This document shows positions 35,343 through 44,552 of a DNA stretch of 64,000 nt, in pieces. Both the position numbers and the translations under genes were made by a program. Within the stretch, counting starts at the first letter, position 1; the number at the start of each line of letters is the position of its first letter. Where the stretch lies: assembly GCA_002702705.1 (NCBI GenBank), contig PABH01000008.1:1-64000 (forward strand), read 5' to 3'. This DNA comes from Anaerolineaceae bacterium (GTDB taxonomy: Bacteria; Chloroflexota; Anaerolineae; Anaerolineales; Anaerolineaceae). Under the pieces are notes generated by a model. The model was not told the origin of the DNA. It ran no database searches and worked only from the letters and a program-made list of their open reading frames with translations.

Positions 35343-35440
35343 AAAACCGAGATTTTTGGGTATAAGAGTGTATGATTGACAAATTTAGGATGAAATTTAC
35401 AAGATGTGTTTGTAAATGTTCATCTCGGTTTTTGCTCTTC
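35343..35440 (+). repeat. dispersed copy of the CCGAGAT structured repeat
   Basis: Arms AAAACCGAGAT (35343-35353) and ATCTCGGTTTT (35422-35432) match those of the 17.2-kb repeats exactly, as do the flanks TTTTTGGGT and TTGCTCTT. The interior is unrelated and forms its own hairpin, ATTTACAA with TTGTAAAT. Conserved ends with a replaceable middle point to a mobile or structured element. The rest of 35141-35492 contains no gene. Confidence 0.65.
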
Positions 35441-35492
35441 ACAATGACCGAAAAGAATAGAACTCACGGTCGAGTGATTAATCATATATGTT

Positions 35493-36974
35493 TTAATTAA
35501 TCGTCAAATTATAAAAGTTGTAAACCGCAGAGGATAACTGAGCGGTTAAAAGATTAGCCGTATCAAACACCAACTGAACCGGGTGATAAAGAAAAACCAC
35601 CAAAACATAGTTTCCACCTGGGGAGTAAACAATACCCGCATCACTGATGGTGTGAATCACGCCATCCACCTCAGTGATCCAACCATGTTTATGGGCAATT
35701 TGAGTACCTTCTGGTAAACCAGCCTGAATTAACACGCCGATCCGGTTCTTAGCCAAATAATCCAACATGGTTTGGCATTCCGTTTGTGTGACTTCATCAG
35801 GATAAATCGCACGTAATGTGCCTCCATCTTTGGAAGCACATTGGTAAATATCATCCAACAAAATACCCATATCAACAGCCGTTGTTTGATTATAAAAATC
35901 AGGATCTGTGGAAACATCGGTACGTAAATTTGCAGGTGTTTCAAATCGCCGTAATAAAGGCGCTCCCGGATAAAAATAACCAGCTAAAAATGTATTTTCC
36001 AAACCCATTTCTTTTAAATCATCCGTCACTGTTAATGGGCCTAAATTTCCTTCTAAAACATTCTCCATCAAACGGTCCGCCGGGTCATTTTCGGATCGTT
36101 CAATCATTAAGGAAATTTGATTACTTACCTCAACCGGAGCAGGTTCATCAGTACGTTTAAAAACTGACACCATGATCGGGATTTTCATTGTACTGGCAGC
36201 AGTAAAAGCAATACCGGGCTGAACGGTTTGTCCGTTTTGGTAAGCAAAACTTACTTCCTGCCTGTTTTGCAAGTCTAGTAAATAAATCTCTGTCAAGCCA
36301 TCAAATCCCGAAACATCAATTACTTGCTGTAATAAAATCTGCAAATTCTGCATGGAGGGGCGAATTGGATCAACATTTTCAAAGGTTAAATTAACAAACC
36401 GGTCTGTAGGACTTTGTAAGGCATCTTTGATTAAGATAACAGCTCGGTCAATATCCAATTTGGTTCCGCTTTCTCCGGCGGCAAAACTGGTTGAACCCGG
36501 AACGGGAATTGCCGCTGTTGAAGGCCGGTCATACCGAACCGCAATTTCTTGCTCTAAAAAGAGCCGCAAGCGCTCCTCAGAAATTTCTGCTCTTAACGGC
36601 ACTTCATCCGGCTGCGGAATGCGGTTCCATAAAAATTCCCAAAAACCCACCCAAAACGACTGGTTAATTCGCTGCTGGTCGGCGGCCGTTAACATGGTTT
36701 GTAAATCCAATTCAAATCCAATCACAGATGGTTTAATCTGGATGACTGCATCGCCATAATGAATCTCAACCGGAATACTGTAAGCTTTTACCAATCGATC
36801 GGCTGCTTCCTGACGATCCAGGTTTCCTACCGGTACACCGGCAATTCTAGAGCCGGGTGGTAAGCTGGCACGAATCCTGCTGTATGTTACGAGTTGAATA
36901 AAAAATAAAACAACGGTAACAATGATAAAAAAAATCGAAATAATTCGAATAATTGTTAATCCACGGTTTTGCAC
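35493..36974 (-). CDS. membrane-anchored wall protein: PG-binding_4 plus class-A beta-lactamase fold
   Basis: I start at GTG 36974 with AGGAGT 6 bases upstream (493 aa); an ATG 60 bases earlier would crowd the divergent gene. One membrane helix (about 7-30) is followed by a domain of about 150 residues resembling PG-binding_4/YoaR (VPVGNLDRQEAADRL). A serine-hydrolase domain then has S261-T-M-K264 and S294-E-N296, and KHG in place of KTG. No ExxLN omega-loop glutamate is visible, so hydrolysis of beta-lactams is unlikely. A wall-binding or D,D-peptidase-like role is more plausible. Confidence 0.8.
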   Translation of the reverse strand: MQNRGLTIIRIISIFFIIVTVVLFFIQLVTYSRIRASLPPGSRIAGVPVGNLDRQEAADRLVKAYSIPVEIHYGDAVIQIKPSVIGFELDLQTMLTAADQQRINQSFWVGFWEFLWNRIPQPDEVPLRAEISEERLRLFLEQEIAVRYDRPSTAAIPVPGSTSFAAGESGTKLDIDRAVILIKDALQSPTDRFVNLTFENVDPIRPSMQNLQILLQQVIDVSGFDGLTEIYLLDLQNRQEVSFAYQNGQTVQPGIAFTAASTMKIPIMVSVFKRTDEPAPVEVSNQISLMIERSENDPADRLMENVLEGNLGPLTVTDDLKEMGLENTFLAGYFYPGAPLLRRFETPANLRTDVSTDPDFYNQTTAVDMGILLDDIYQCASKDGGTLRAIYPDEVTQTECQTMLDYLAKNRIGVLIQAGLPEGTQIAHKHGWITEVDGVIHTISDAGIVYSPGGNYVLVVFLYHPVQLVFDTANLLTAQLSSAVYNFYNLTIN

Positions 36975-37053
36975 AGTTAAACTCCTATCAAAAAATTTTA
37001 CCAGATTCTGTGCAAAAAAATTATTTTTAATCATTCTATGAGATATACTTAAG

Positions 37054-38763
37054 ATGATGGAAGATCGTAATCAACAAATTATTGACCTTTTGGGTCATTT
37101 ACATTTCTTCGACTCCCTCAAAGAAGAGCAGTTGCAGTATATTGCTGACAACCTGGATACCCACATGTTTTCTGAAGGAGAGATCATTTTTGAAGAAGGT
37201 AATGATGCCGATGGGTTTTATATTATCTTCAGCGGCCGGGTGAAAATTACCCACGGATTGGGGGAAGAGGAAGAAGAACTGTCAATTTTCCAACGTGGGG
37301 ATTATTTTGGAGAAGAAGGATTATTAACGGGACAAACTCGCCTAGTGAACGCCATTGCGTTTAGCAATGTGATCGCATTACATTTGGACAGCGAACGGGT
37401 TGAAGACCTGGCAGATCATTTCCCCATGATCATTCCCCCTATTCGATTAACCATTGATAGTTACAATTTGTTTTTAAGGCATAACCTACAGTGGCGTGCG
37501 CCCAGAGAGGCGGTCCAATTTATCTCCCGCAAACACCGCGTCTTTTTATGGCTGCGGCTGATCATTCCATTCATTACTTCACTCGTAACACTAATTCCCC
37601 TAACCATTTATTTTGTTACTGCCCCAGTAAAACCTGTTTTTGTTCCATATCTTATGGGTATCGTAGGGGTCGGTGTTTTGGTTTGGGCACTTTGGAACTA
37701 TATTGATTGGGCAAACGATTATTCCATTATTACAAACCGCAGGGTTGTTTCTCTTGAAAAAGTGATCTTTATTTACGAATCAAGACAAGAAGCCCCAATG
37801 GATGCTGTTTTGTCCGTAGCAACCAATTCTTCTCAAATTGGAAGAATTATTGGTTATGGGAATGTTGTAATGCGTACCTATACCGGAGTAATTACCTTTC
37901 AACGTTTAGCTCACCATGAGTTGGTTGCCCGATTAATTAATGAAGAACGCCAAAGAGCAAAAATGCGCTCGGAACGCGCGCAAAAATTTGAAAAAGAAGA
38001 TCTGATACGTGACCGGCTTGGTTTTGAAGAACGGGAGGTTGATCCCTTTGAAGAGGTAAAACCAAAAAAGAAAGCAGCTGACGCCCCAAGAGATCTAAAA
38101 TCAGGAAAGATTGCCGAATTTTTAGCTTCATTTTTCCATCTGCGTGATGAAGAAAACGGAGTTATTACCTACCGCACCCACTGGTTTATCTTATTAAAAC
38201 GTGTCTGGACACCTACCTTTATTTTTCTTACATTGTTTTTAGTGCAAATTCTGGCGTGGGCTCAGGTTTTTACCTTATTTCCTGCAAGTGCTCTGGGTAA
38301 ATTCTTTATGCTCACCAATTTTGTTTTGGCAATCTGGTGGATCTATCAATATTGGGATTGGCGCAATGACCGTTATATTGTGGGACAGGATCAGTTAATT
38401 GATGTTTACAAAAGGCCGCTGGGGCAGGAACAAAAAAGGGCTGCTCCTGTAAAAAACATCCAAACGGTTGAATTTGAGCGGCTTGGTTTGATTAGTTTGA
38501 TCTTAAACTACGGGACCGTTTTTATTCGGGTCGGTGATACTACCTTTACTTTTGACTATGTCTACAATCCTTCCGAAGTTCAACGGGAAATTTTTGAACG
38601 GTACCAAGAATATAATAAAAAACAAAAAGACAAAGAACAAGAAAATCTTCGAAATGAAATGGCAGAATGGATTCAAATTTATCACCAGGTTGTACAAAAT
38701 GGAGGCACACCCCCACCTGCGCCTTCCGATAAGCCAATTTCCGGGTACAATATAGGGGAATAA
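37054..38763 (+). CDS. cyclic-nucleotide-binding / bacterial PH membrane protein
   Basis: 569 aa. Residues 1-140 are a CAP-like cNMP-binding domain (FFDSLKEEQLQYIAD, FYIIFSGRVKI, GDYFGEEGLL). Two copies of a unit follow, each a pair of membrane helices (about 165-215 and 385-430) plus a bacterial PH-like domain (YSIITNRRVVSLEKV and RYIVGQDQLIDVYKRP). There is no catalytic or HTH domain. A -10-like TATACT (37044-37049) sits so close that the second Met (37057) may be a leaderless start. Probably a membrane sensor or scaffold controlled by a nucleotide. Confidence 0.82.
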   Translation: MMEDRNQQIIDLLGHLHFFDSLKEEQLQYIADNLDTHMFSEGEIIFEEGNDADGFYIIFSGRVKITHGLGEEEEELSIFQRGDYFGEEGLLTGQTRLVNAIAFSNVIALHLDSERVEDLADHFPMIIPPIRLTIDSYNLFLRHNLQWRAPREAVQFISRKHRVFLWLRLIIPFITSLVTLIPLTIYFVTAPVKPVFVPYLMGIVGVGVLVWALWNYIDWANDYSIITNRRVVSLEKVIFIYESRQEAPMDAVLSVATNSSQIGRIIGYGNVVMRTYTGVITFQRLAHHELVARLINEERQRAKMRSERAQKFEKEDLIRDRLGFEEREVDPFEEVKPKKKAADAPRDLKSGKIAEFLASFFHLRDEENGVITYRTHWFILLKRVWTPTFIFLTLFLVQILAWAQVFTLFPASALGKFFMLTNFVLAIWWIYQYWDWRNDRYIVGQDQLIDVYKRPLGQEQKRAAPVKNIQTVEFERLGLISLILNYGTVFIRVGDTTFTFDYVYNPSEVQREIFERYQEYNKKQKDKEQENLRNEMAEWIQIYHQVVQNGGTPPPAPSDKPISGYNIGE

Positions 38764-38815
38764 TTAATATTAACCTTCGTCTGATAAAATCGGACTTATG
38801 ATCTGGTGGTGAAAA

Positions 38816-39319
38816 ATGACAATTCGAAAAATAGTAACAAATCCAAATCCTGTTTTACGCAAAAAAGCGATGAAAGTATCTAACTTTGATCAGGATTTAT
38901 TAACCTTAATTGACGATATGGTAGAAACCATGCGAGATGCACCCGGAGTGGGCTTGGCTGCCCCTCAAATTGGTGTATCACAACGCGTTATCGTAATTGA
39001 ATACGCGGAAGATGAAAATAAACGACCAAAACTTTATGCCGTCATTAACCCGGAAATTGTTAAACCTTCCCAAGAAAAAGAATTTGGGATTGAAGGTTGT
39101 CTCTCGTTCCCTGGTTTGGTTGGCGAAGTGGAACGTCATCTCAGTGTTACCGTAAAAGGCCAGAATCGGTTTGGCAAACCAATCAAAATGAAAACTTCAG
39201 GGTGGTTGGCTCGTATCTTTCAACATGAAATTGACCATCTGGATGGGATCTTGTATCCCGATCTGGCAACCCGTGTATGGCAGCCTACAGAGGAGGAATT
39301 GGCGGAGATTGTTGATTAA
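38816..39319 (+). CDS. def: peptide deformylase
   Basis: This metalloenzyme removes N-formyl from nascent proteins. All three motifs are intact: GVGLAAPQIG, EGCLSFP and HEIDHLDG, supplying the Cys and two His metal ligands and the catalytic Glu. 167 aa is a usual length. GGTGG lies upstream of the ATG. It is followed 24 bases later by recF. Confidence 0.97.
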   Translation: MTIRKIVTNPNPVLRKKAMKVSNFDQDLLTLIDDMVETMRDAPGVGLAAPQIGVSQRVIVIEYAEDENKRPKLYAVINPEIVKPSQEKEFGIEGCLSFPGLVGEVERHLSVTVKGQNRFGKPIKMKTSGWLARIFQHEIDHLDGILYPDLATRVWQPTEEELAEIVD

Positions 39320-39343
39320 CCTCCCCTCTTAAATTGTTGGAGC

Positions 39344-40540
39344 ATGCGTTTAAATCACCTGACCCTGACGAATTATCGTGCATTTAGCCGCCTGGACATG
39401 GATTTGCCCCGGCGGATTCTTTTGTTGGTGGGTGCAAATGCGCAAGGCAAAACAAGTCTTTTAGAAGCAATTTATTTCTTCTCAACGTTTACTTCGATTC
39501 AGGCTTCCAACGATCGTCAATTAATTAATTTTTTGGCATTGAATGAACCTTTGGCTGTCACCCGTTTACTGGCTGAAATTGAAAAAAAAGAAAAAAAACA
39601 TCAAATTGAAATTCGCCTGATCCTAGACCAGTCGAACAACAATGGAAATGCCCGCTTAAGAAAAGAAATATTAATTGATGGTGTTAAACGCAGTGCTCAC
39701 CAGGCGGTTGGTCTGTTTAATGCTGTCATTTTTTTGCCAAATATGACACGCATTATCGAAGGAGGACCGGATGAACGGCGCCGCTATCTTAATCTGGCAC
39801 TCGCCCAAACTGTCCCCGGATATGCACAGGCACTTAGCGATTACGCCCAAGCCATCAGCCAACGAAACGCCCTCTTGAAACAGTTAGCGGAGCGTAGCAG
39901 TGATCCCGCTCAACTGGATTATTGGGATGAATTAACCGCCGACCGGGGTGCTTTTATTTTATTCCAGCGTATTCAAGCCCTTGAAGAAATGCAAAGTATT
40001 CTTACACAAACCCACCGACATTTAACCCGAGATAAAGAAATCCTTCACTTTAATTTTCAATCCTCACTTGAAATTACCCCTACTTTTTTTGGATCACCTG
40101 ATCAAAACCAGAATCACCTCAATGTCGAGAAAATCAAATCCAATTTTTTGGAAGAACTAAAATTAAAACGACGAGAGGAAATCGCCCGGGGCGTAACCAC
40201 AATTGGGCCTCATCGTGATGAGTTGCGTTTCTTATCCAACCAGATTGACTTGGGGATCTACGGTTCACGCGGTCAAATCCGGACAGCTTTATTATCATTG
40301 AAGTTAGCCGAGGTGGAATGGATGTTTCAAAAAACAGGCGAATACCCCGTTTTATTGTTAGACGAAACCCTGGCTGAATTGGATGTTGAACGCAGGGCCG
40401 ATTTATTATCCTACTTAAACAATGGAAAACAAGCCATCTTAACCACCACCGATTTGGATCTATTTGAACCTGATTTTGTGCAAACTGCGGATATCTGGCA
40501 AATACACGGGGGCTTGGTGAAACCGGAAAAACAGGGCTAA
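39344..40540 (+). CDS. recF: DNA replication and repair protein RecF
   Basis: This SMC-like ATPase loads RecA at gaps. Residues 1-45 carry the RecF N-terminus (LTLTNYRAFSRLD) and Walker A GANAQGKTS. The middle has RRRYLNLAL and GPHRDEL. The C-terminus has the signature SRGQIRTALLSLKLAE and Walker B LLLDETLAELD. Length 398 aa. It sits next to def rather than with dnaN/gyrB, although gyrB is 14 kb away on the same strand, so the classic origin cluster appears dispersed here. Confidence 0.95.
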   Translation: MRLNHLTLTNYRAFSRLDMDLPRRILLLVGANAQGKTSLLEAIYFFSTFTSIQASNDRQLINFLALNEPLAVTRLLAEIEKKEKKHQIEIRLILDQSNNNGNARLRKEILIDGVKRSAHQAVGLFNAVIFLPNMTRIIEGGPDERRRYLNLALAQTVPGYAQALSDYAQAISQRNALLKQLAERSSDPAQLDYWDELTADRGAFILFQRIQALEEMQSILTQTHRHLTRDKEILHFNFQSSLEITPTFFGSPDQNQNHLNVEKIKSNFLEELKLKRREEIARGVTTIGPHRDELRFLSNQIDLGIYGSRGQIRTALLSLKLAEVEWMFQKTGEYPVLLLDETLAELDVERRADLLSYLNNGKQAILTTTDLDLFEPDFVQTADIWQIHGGLVKPEKQG

Positions 40541-40551
40541 TTCACCGAATT

Positions 40552-40633
40552 GTTGGGCATTTGGCTTTCATTTCGCCATGAAAAACTACCCCATTTCGGT
40601 AACAGCATACAGCCAGCATTAACCTTGCTCAAC
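40552..40633. repeat. 82-bp inverted-repeat element, copy 4
   Basis: Ends GTTGGGCA (40552-40559) and TGCTCAAC (40626-40633), one mismatch from perfect. Same length as the element at 31029-31110, and followed by the same style of TTCACT-CTTCACTTTT sequence. It lies between convergent recF and rsmG. Confidence 0.5.
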
Positions 40634-40703
40634 CTAATTTCTGTGCCCCGCACGGTTATTCACTGTTCGTTTTTCACTCTTCACTTTTAACTTTTCCTTT
40701 CCT

Positions 40704-41417
40704 TCACGCCAATGGCGATTTTGAAGGAATGCCAACCCGGCGTGGAAAATCAGGTGGAGTTGCAGAAATCTTATCAACCACCACCAAATAACGCTCTTCA
40801 ACTACCCCGGGCAAACAGATCGTATGCAGTTGACGGATATGACCACCCAGCAGCTTGATCGCTCTTTCAGCTTTATGTGCTTCGGCTGGTCCGGTTTCAC
40901 CTTTTTGAGCTAACATATGCCCCCCTAATTTCACCAAAGGCAGTAGGTACTCTGCCAAAATCGGAAGTTGTGCCACAGCGCGCGCAACAGCCCAATCATA
41001 TTTTTCTCTATGGTCTTTGTCCTGTCCCAACACTTCGGCCCGTTCTTTAATCACCTGGACATTTTCCAGTTTTAATTCCTGCACTACATGTTCACAAAAG
41101 TTGGCTTTTTTACCCACCGATTCAACCAGGGTTAACTTCATTTTGGGCAGCATAATCTTTAAAACAATTCCCGGAAAACCAGCACCGGTTCCAATATCGA
41201 TCAGACTGGTTGGTTTATGGTCACCAAAAGCCAAAAAACAGGTTAATGAATCCAAAAAATGTTTGCTGCGAATTTGTTCCACTTCCCGGATGGCTGTTAG
41301 GTTAAATTTTTCATTCCATTCAAGTAATAACTGCTCATACAATTTAAACGCCTTAACCTGCGGTTCCGATACCCGAATTCCGACCACCTGTTCAATGTCA
41401 GTTACCAATTTTTGCAT
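40704..41417 (-). CDS. rsmG: 16S rRNA (guanine-N7) methyltransferase
   Basis: RsmG/GidB methylates a guanine in the 16S 530 loop. The SAM motif IDIGTGAGFPG is intact, followed by ESVGKKANF and AVARAVAQLPILAEY. The start is ATG 41417 with GGGAG upstream (237 aa); a 30-residue upstream extension is Cys-rich and not family-like. It lies 11 bases after the PHP gene and is last in a three-gene operon. Confidence 0.95.
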   Translation of the reverse strand: MQKLVTDIEQVVGIRVSEPQVKAFKLYEQLLLEWNEKFNLTAIREVEQIRSKHFLDSLTCFLAFGDHKPTSLIDIGTGAGFPGIVLKIMLPKMKLTLVESVGKKANFCEHVVQELKLENVQVIKERAEVLGQDKDHREKYDWAVARAVAQLPILAEYLLPLVKLGGHMLAQKGETGPAEAHKAERAIKLLGGHIRQLHTICLPGVVEERYLVVVDKISATPPDFPRRVGIPSKSPLA

Positions 41418-41428
41418 ATCTCTCCCAA

Positions 41429-42088
41429 TTATATTTTTTTGCGAATTTGTTTTACAAAACGGGCATAAGAAGACCCAAGCCGCACAAATGGAGTGGAATA
41501 TACACATATTTTTTGTGCCTGAGCAATCACCTTGCGTAAACTTTCAGCATCTTCAAATGGTGGAAGTTCCAAATAAGAACGTCCTACTTCAGGTAATGTA
41601 TGGGCATCCGATCCCACCGTACCCGCCAATTGATATTTTTCTGCGTAGGCTAAAGCCTCATCATTCAGATGAGCAGTAAGACTACGCGAATTAAATACCT
41701 CAATCGCATCTACAAACGGCCGAATCTGATCTAAGGCCTCTAATGGCCACCCATGCCTCATCTGATCAAATGGATGAGAGACGCTGATGAAGGCGTCTTG
41801 TGCTTTTAAACGCTGTAAAGCCTCTTGGGGCGATAAACCTTTTGGAATTTCTTCTTTTACAAAAAAGGCTAAAAACTCCCCGATTGTGGTTTTAATCTCT
41901 TCTCCCACAATAATTAATTCCGGTGCCATTTCTTGTGCTCGTACAGCACCTTGAATGGTATTATGGTCGGTCAGAATTAATTTATCCAACCCACGTTTTT
42001 TAGCTGTTTGAATTAAATCTTCCAACCCCGAAAGACTGTCTTTGGAATAATCACTATGACAATGACATTCAACTTTCCAGTTTTTCAT
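41429..42088 (-). CDS. PHP-domain metal-dependent phosphoesterase
   Basis: 219 aa. The metal-binding motifs of the PHP family are in order: CHCHSDYSKDS (residues 8-18), LTDHN, EEIKTT, VSHPF and GSDAHT. Stand-alone PHP proteins of this size hydrolyse nucleotide or histidinol-type phosphates. The exact substrate is not assigned. It overlaps the flippase-like gene by 20 bases and precedes rsmG. Confidence 0.88.
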   Translation of the reverse strand: MKNWKVECHCHSDYSKDSLSGLEDLIQTAKKRGLDKLILTDHNTIQGAVRAQEMAPELIIVGEEIKTTIGEFLAFFVKEEIPKGLSPQEALQRLKAQDAFISVSHPFDQMRHGWPLEALDQIRPFVDAIEVFNSRSLTAHLNDEALAYAEKYQLAGTVGSDAHTLPEVGRSYLELPPFEDAESLRKVIAQAQKICVYSTPFVRLGSSYARFVKQIRKKI

Positions 42089-43076
42089 CTTTATTCTTTC
42101 CTATAAATGCAATCAGATCCCAGGAAAATAACCAGGTGATAACACCTAAACTAACCCCGAACCACAAAGTTGCCAGTCGAATCAACAGCGTTGCCACGGA
42201 AGCCGTTGTTGAATCCACACCCACCAACAAAGTTAACATTCCTGCAATGGAGGCTTCACTGGCACCCAAACCACCTGGCAAAGCAGAAACAGCGCCGACC
42301 ACGGTTGAAAAAGCCAAAATGAATACCGCATTCCCAAATGTTTCTTTTCCGGCAGGCAAACCCAATGCTGTTAACAGATAATAAAAACCAACCCCTTCTC
42401 CAATCCAAGAAACCATACCCATTGCAACCCCCAATAAGGTCGGGCCAGGACGAAATACGGCGAAACTGCCTTCATAAAATTCCCGCAGCATAATACTAAA
42501 CCGTTTGATGAATGGAATTTTTTCTGAAAGATCCAAAAACCAATAGGCAGCTGGTCTAATTTGGGAAATAATAATGACCGCCACCAATATAACCAGGATA
42601 ATAACAAAAGCAGGCCAATATTGTGGATAAGCAATTACACCCAGGGTGGATAGCAGCAAAACCGCCAGACCATCGGTAATCCGTTCCGCCACAATCACCG
42701 AAACCGCCCTTGCCGTGGCTACCCCTGTTTTTTGATTCACCCATACTCCCTTTAAAACTTCACCCACCTTGCCGGGAGTCATCGCCAAGGGAAAACCAGC
42801 TACAAATAAACGCGCACTTTCCAACAAAGGAAAGTTTTTCACACCAATTTGTCCCAGGTAATAATGCCATTTAAAAAACCGGATGGTGTAATTAAACAAG
42901 GTAAATAATAATACCAATGGAAAGATTCCCCAGCGGAAATGTTTGATTGTATCCAACATTTCCCGCACATCCCCCACCAGTCCAAAGATCAACAATACCG
43001 CAAAAGCCAGGACCAATCCTGGAATAAATTTTTTAACCAATCCTGCGAGAGGATTTTGCTGAGAGTTTGTTTGCAT
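42069..43076 (-). CDS. LPG-synthase-type flippase family membrane protein (UPF0104)
   Basis: 335 aa with about 8 hydrophobic helices. Signatures include PGKVGEVLKGVW, a long amphipathic middle loop, and STVVGAVSALPGGLGASEASI, typical of the lysylphosphatidylglycerol synthetase N-terminal/YbhN family. Stand-alone members move or modify lipids and no catalytic domain is attached. It is first in an operon with the PHP gene and rsmG. Confidence 0.87.
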   Translation of the reverse strand: MQTNSQQNPLAGLVKKFIPGLVLAFAVLLIFGLVGDVREMLDTIKHFRWGIFPLVLLFTLFNYTIRFFKWHYYLGQIGVKNFPLLESARLFVAGFPLAMTPGKVGEVLKGVWVNQKTGVATARAVSVIVAERITDGLAVLLLSTLGVIAYPQYWPAFVIILVILVAVIIISQIRPAAYWFLDLSEKIPFIKRFSIMLREFYEGSFAVFRPGPTLLGVAMGMVSWIGEGVGFYYLLTALGLPAGKETFGNAVFILAFSTVVGAVSALPGGLGASEASIAGMLTLLVGVDSTTASVATLLIRLATLWFGVSLGVITWLFSWDLIAFIGKNKDEKLES

Positions 43077-43132
43077 CTACCAAATTATACAGCAGGCTAA
43101 CAACTTCCTGCAAAAGTTGGTAAACAAAAAAA

Positions 43133-43157
43133 CACAGGGCATTGTGAGTGCCCTGTG
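43133..43157 (-). terminator. terminator of deoB
   Basis: CACAGGGCA and TGCCCTGTG pair over 9 bp; on minus the stem is followed by a run of seven T. It begins 7 bases after the deoB stop codon. Confidence 0.88.
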
Positions 43158-43163
43158 ACAAAA

Positions 43164-44348
43164 CTATCTTTGAATCTCAGCCAAAAAACTTTGTCCGATT
43201 TCCGGCTTGGGTAAATTAAAAATATCTGCAATGGTTGCGCCAACATCTGCAAAGGTTTCTCGTATGCCTAAATCAATACCTTCTTTAACGGGTTTACCAA
43301 ATACCAACAAAGGAATATATTCTCGGGAATGATCGGTGCTGGCTGTTGTTGGGTCAACCCCATGATCTGCTACCACCATTGCTATATCTGTATCTTTCAT
43401 TGCCTCAACAATATTGACAATCTCCGCATCAAAATTTTCCAACGCAGTGGCGTAACCTTTCGGGTCATTACGGTGTCCGAAAATTTGGTCAAACTCAATC
43501 AAGTTGGCGAATAACAATCCATCAAAATCTTGTTTTAAGAACTCGATCGCCGCTACCATACTATGTACATTATTGGTGGTGTGGTTGCTAACAGAAATAC
43601 CACGATTACCAAACAAATCGTCAATTTTTCCGGTTGCGTAGACCTTTAACCCATGCGAAATGAGTTTGTCCATGATGTTATCTGATTCCGCATATCTTGG
43701 GTAATCGTGGCGGCGGCTGGTACGTTGAAAATCACCGCGTCCCGAACCAATGAATGGTCGGGCAATCACTCGGCCTACCCCATGTTTACCAACCAGCATT
43801 CGACGGGAAATCTGACATAATTCATATAACTTCTCAATCGGGATCACATCTTCATGGGCCGCAATCTGAAAAACACTGTCTGCAGATGTGTACACAATCG
43901 GTTTTCCGGTGCGCATATGTTCTTCACCCAACTCTTCGATGATTTCCGTACCTGAAGCAGCTTTATTTCCTAACACTTCCAATCCGGTTAATCGGGTAAA
44001 TTCACTGATTACTTCGGGAGGAAACCCATTTGGATATGTGGGAAAAGGCTCTTCCAGATAAATCCCCATTAATTCCCAATGGCCAGTGACAGAATCTTTA
44101 CCTGCGGATTTGGGCGTCATTTTGCCATAAGCCCCTTTGGGATCTGTAACCGCTGAAACCCCTTCCATTGGGGTAATATAACCAAAACCGAATTTTTCCA
44201 TATTTGGCAGGTTTAATCCACCAACAGCCCGAGCTGTATTGGATAATGAATTACTACCAACATCCCCATAATCCGCGGCATCCGGTGCCTCGCCAGCCCC
44301 AACACCATCCAAAACAAAGATGGCAACACGTTTAATTTCACTCATCAA
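43164..44348 (-). CDS. deoB: phosphopentomutase
   Basis: DeoB interconverts ribose-1-phosphate and ribose-5-phosphate in nucleoside salvage. This alkaline-phosphatase-superfamily enzyme has the N-terminal metal Asp (FVLDGVGAGEAPDA), the DSVTGHWELMG segment, and the C-terminal VVADHGVDPTT and STDHSREYIP. 394 aa is normal. Either of two adjacent Met codons may start it. It is monocistronic with its own terminator and divergent from the ABC importer operon. Confidence 0.96.
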   Translation of the reverse strand: MMSEIKRVAIFVLDGVGAGEAPDAADYGDVGSNSLSNTARAVGGLNLPNMEKFGFGYITPMEGVSAVTDPKGAYGKMTPKSAGKDSVTGHWELMGIYLEEPFPTYPNGFPPEVISEFTRLTGLEVLGNKAASGTEIIEELGEEHMRTGKPIVYTSADSVFQIAAHEDVIPIEKLYELCQISRRMLVGKHGVGRVIARPFIGSGRGDFQRTSRRHDYPRYAESDNIMDKLISHGLKVYATGKIDDLFGNRGISVSNHTTNNVHSMVAAIEFLKQDFDGLLFANLIEFDQIFGHRNDPKGYATALENFDAEIVNIVEAMKDTDIAMVVADHGVDPTTASTDHSREYIPLLVFGKPVKEGIDLGIRETFADVGATIADIFNLPKPEIGQSFLAEIQR

Positions 44349-44448
44349 AAATACCCCTTTCGTATTTTTATTCGATTTATTTCCAGTTGATTCGATTTTA
44401 CCACCCCTTCCTATGGAAACCTTTTATCCGTAAATACTTAAAAATTTA

Positions 44449-44479
44449 TTGATCCATTTTTTATCACACATGCTATAAT
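44449..44479 (+). promoter_or_regulatory. promoter of the amino-acid importer
   Basis: An extended -10, TGCTATAAT, ends at 44479. A -35-like TTGATC (44449-44454) lies 19 bases further up. Transcription would begin near 44486, giving a leader of about 67 bases before the lipoprotein ATG at 44553. Confidence 0.55.
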
Positions 44480-44552
44480 CGATTTATTGGTACCCTACCA
44501 AACAAAGACCCCAAAGGAAAATTTTTCAAATAGCTTAAAACAGGAGGAGTTA

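Noticed and set aside
41017-41679. 220-codon plus-strand frame antisense to rsmG and the PHP gene
   Set aside because: Both genes on minus have intact family motifs across the same interval.
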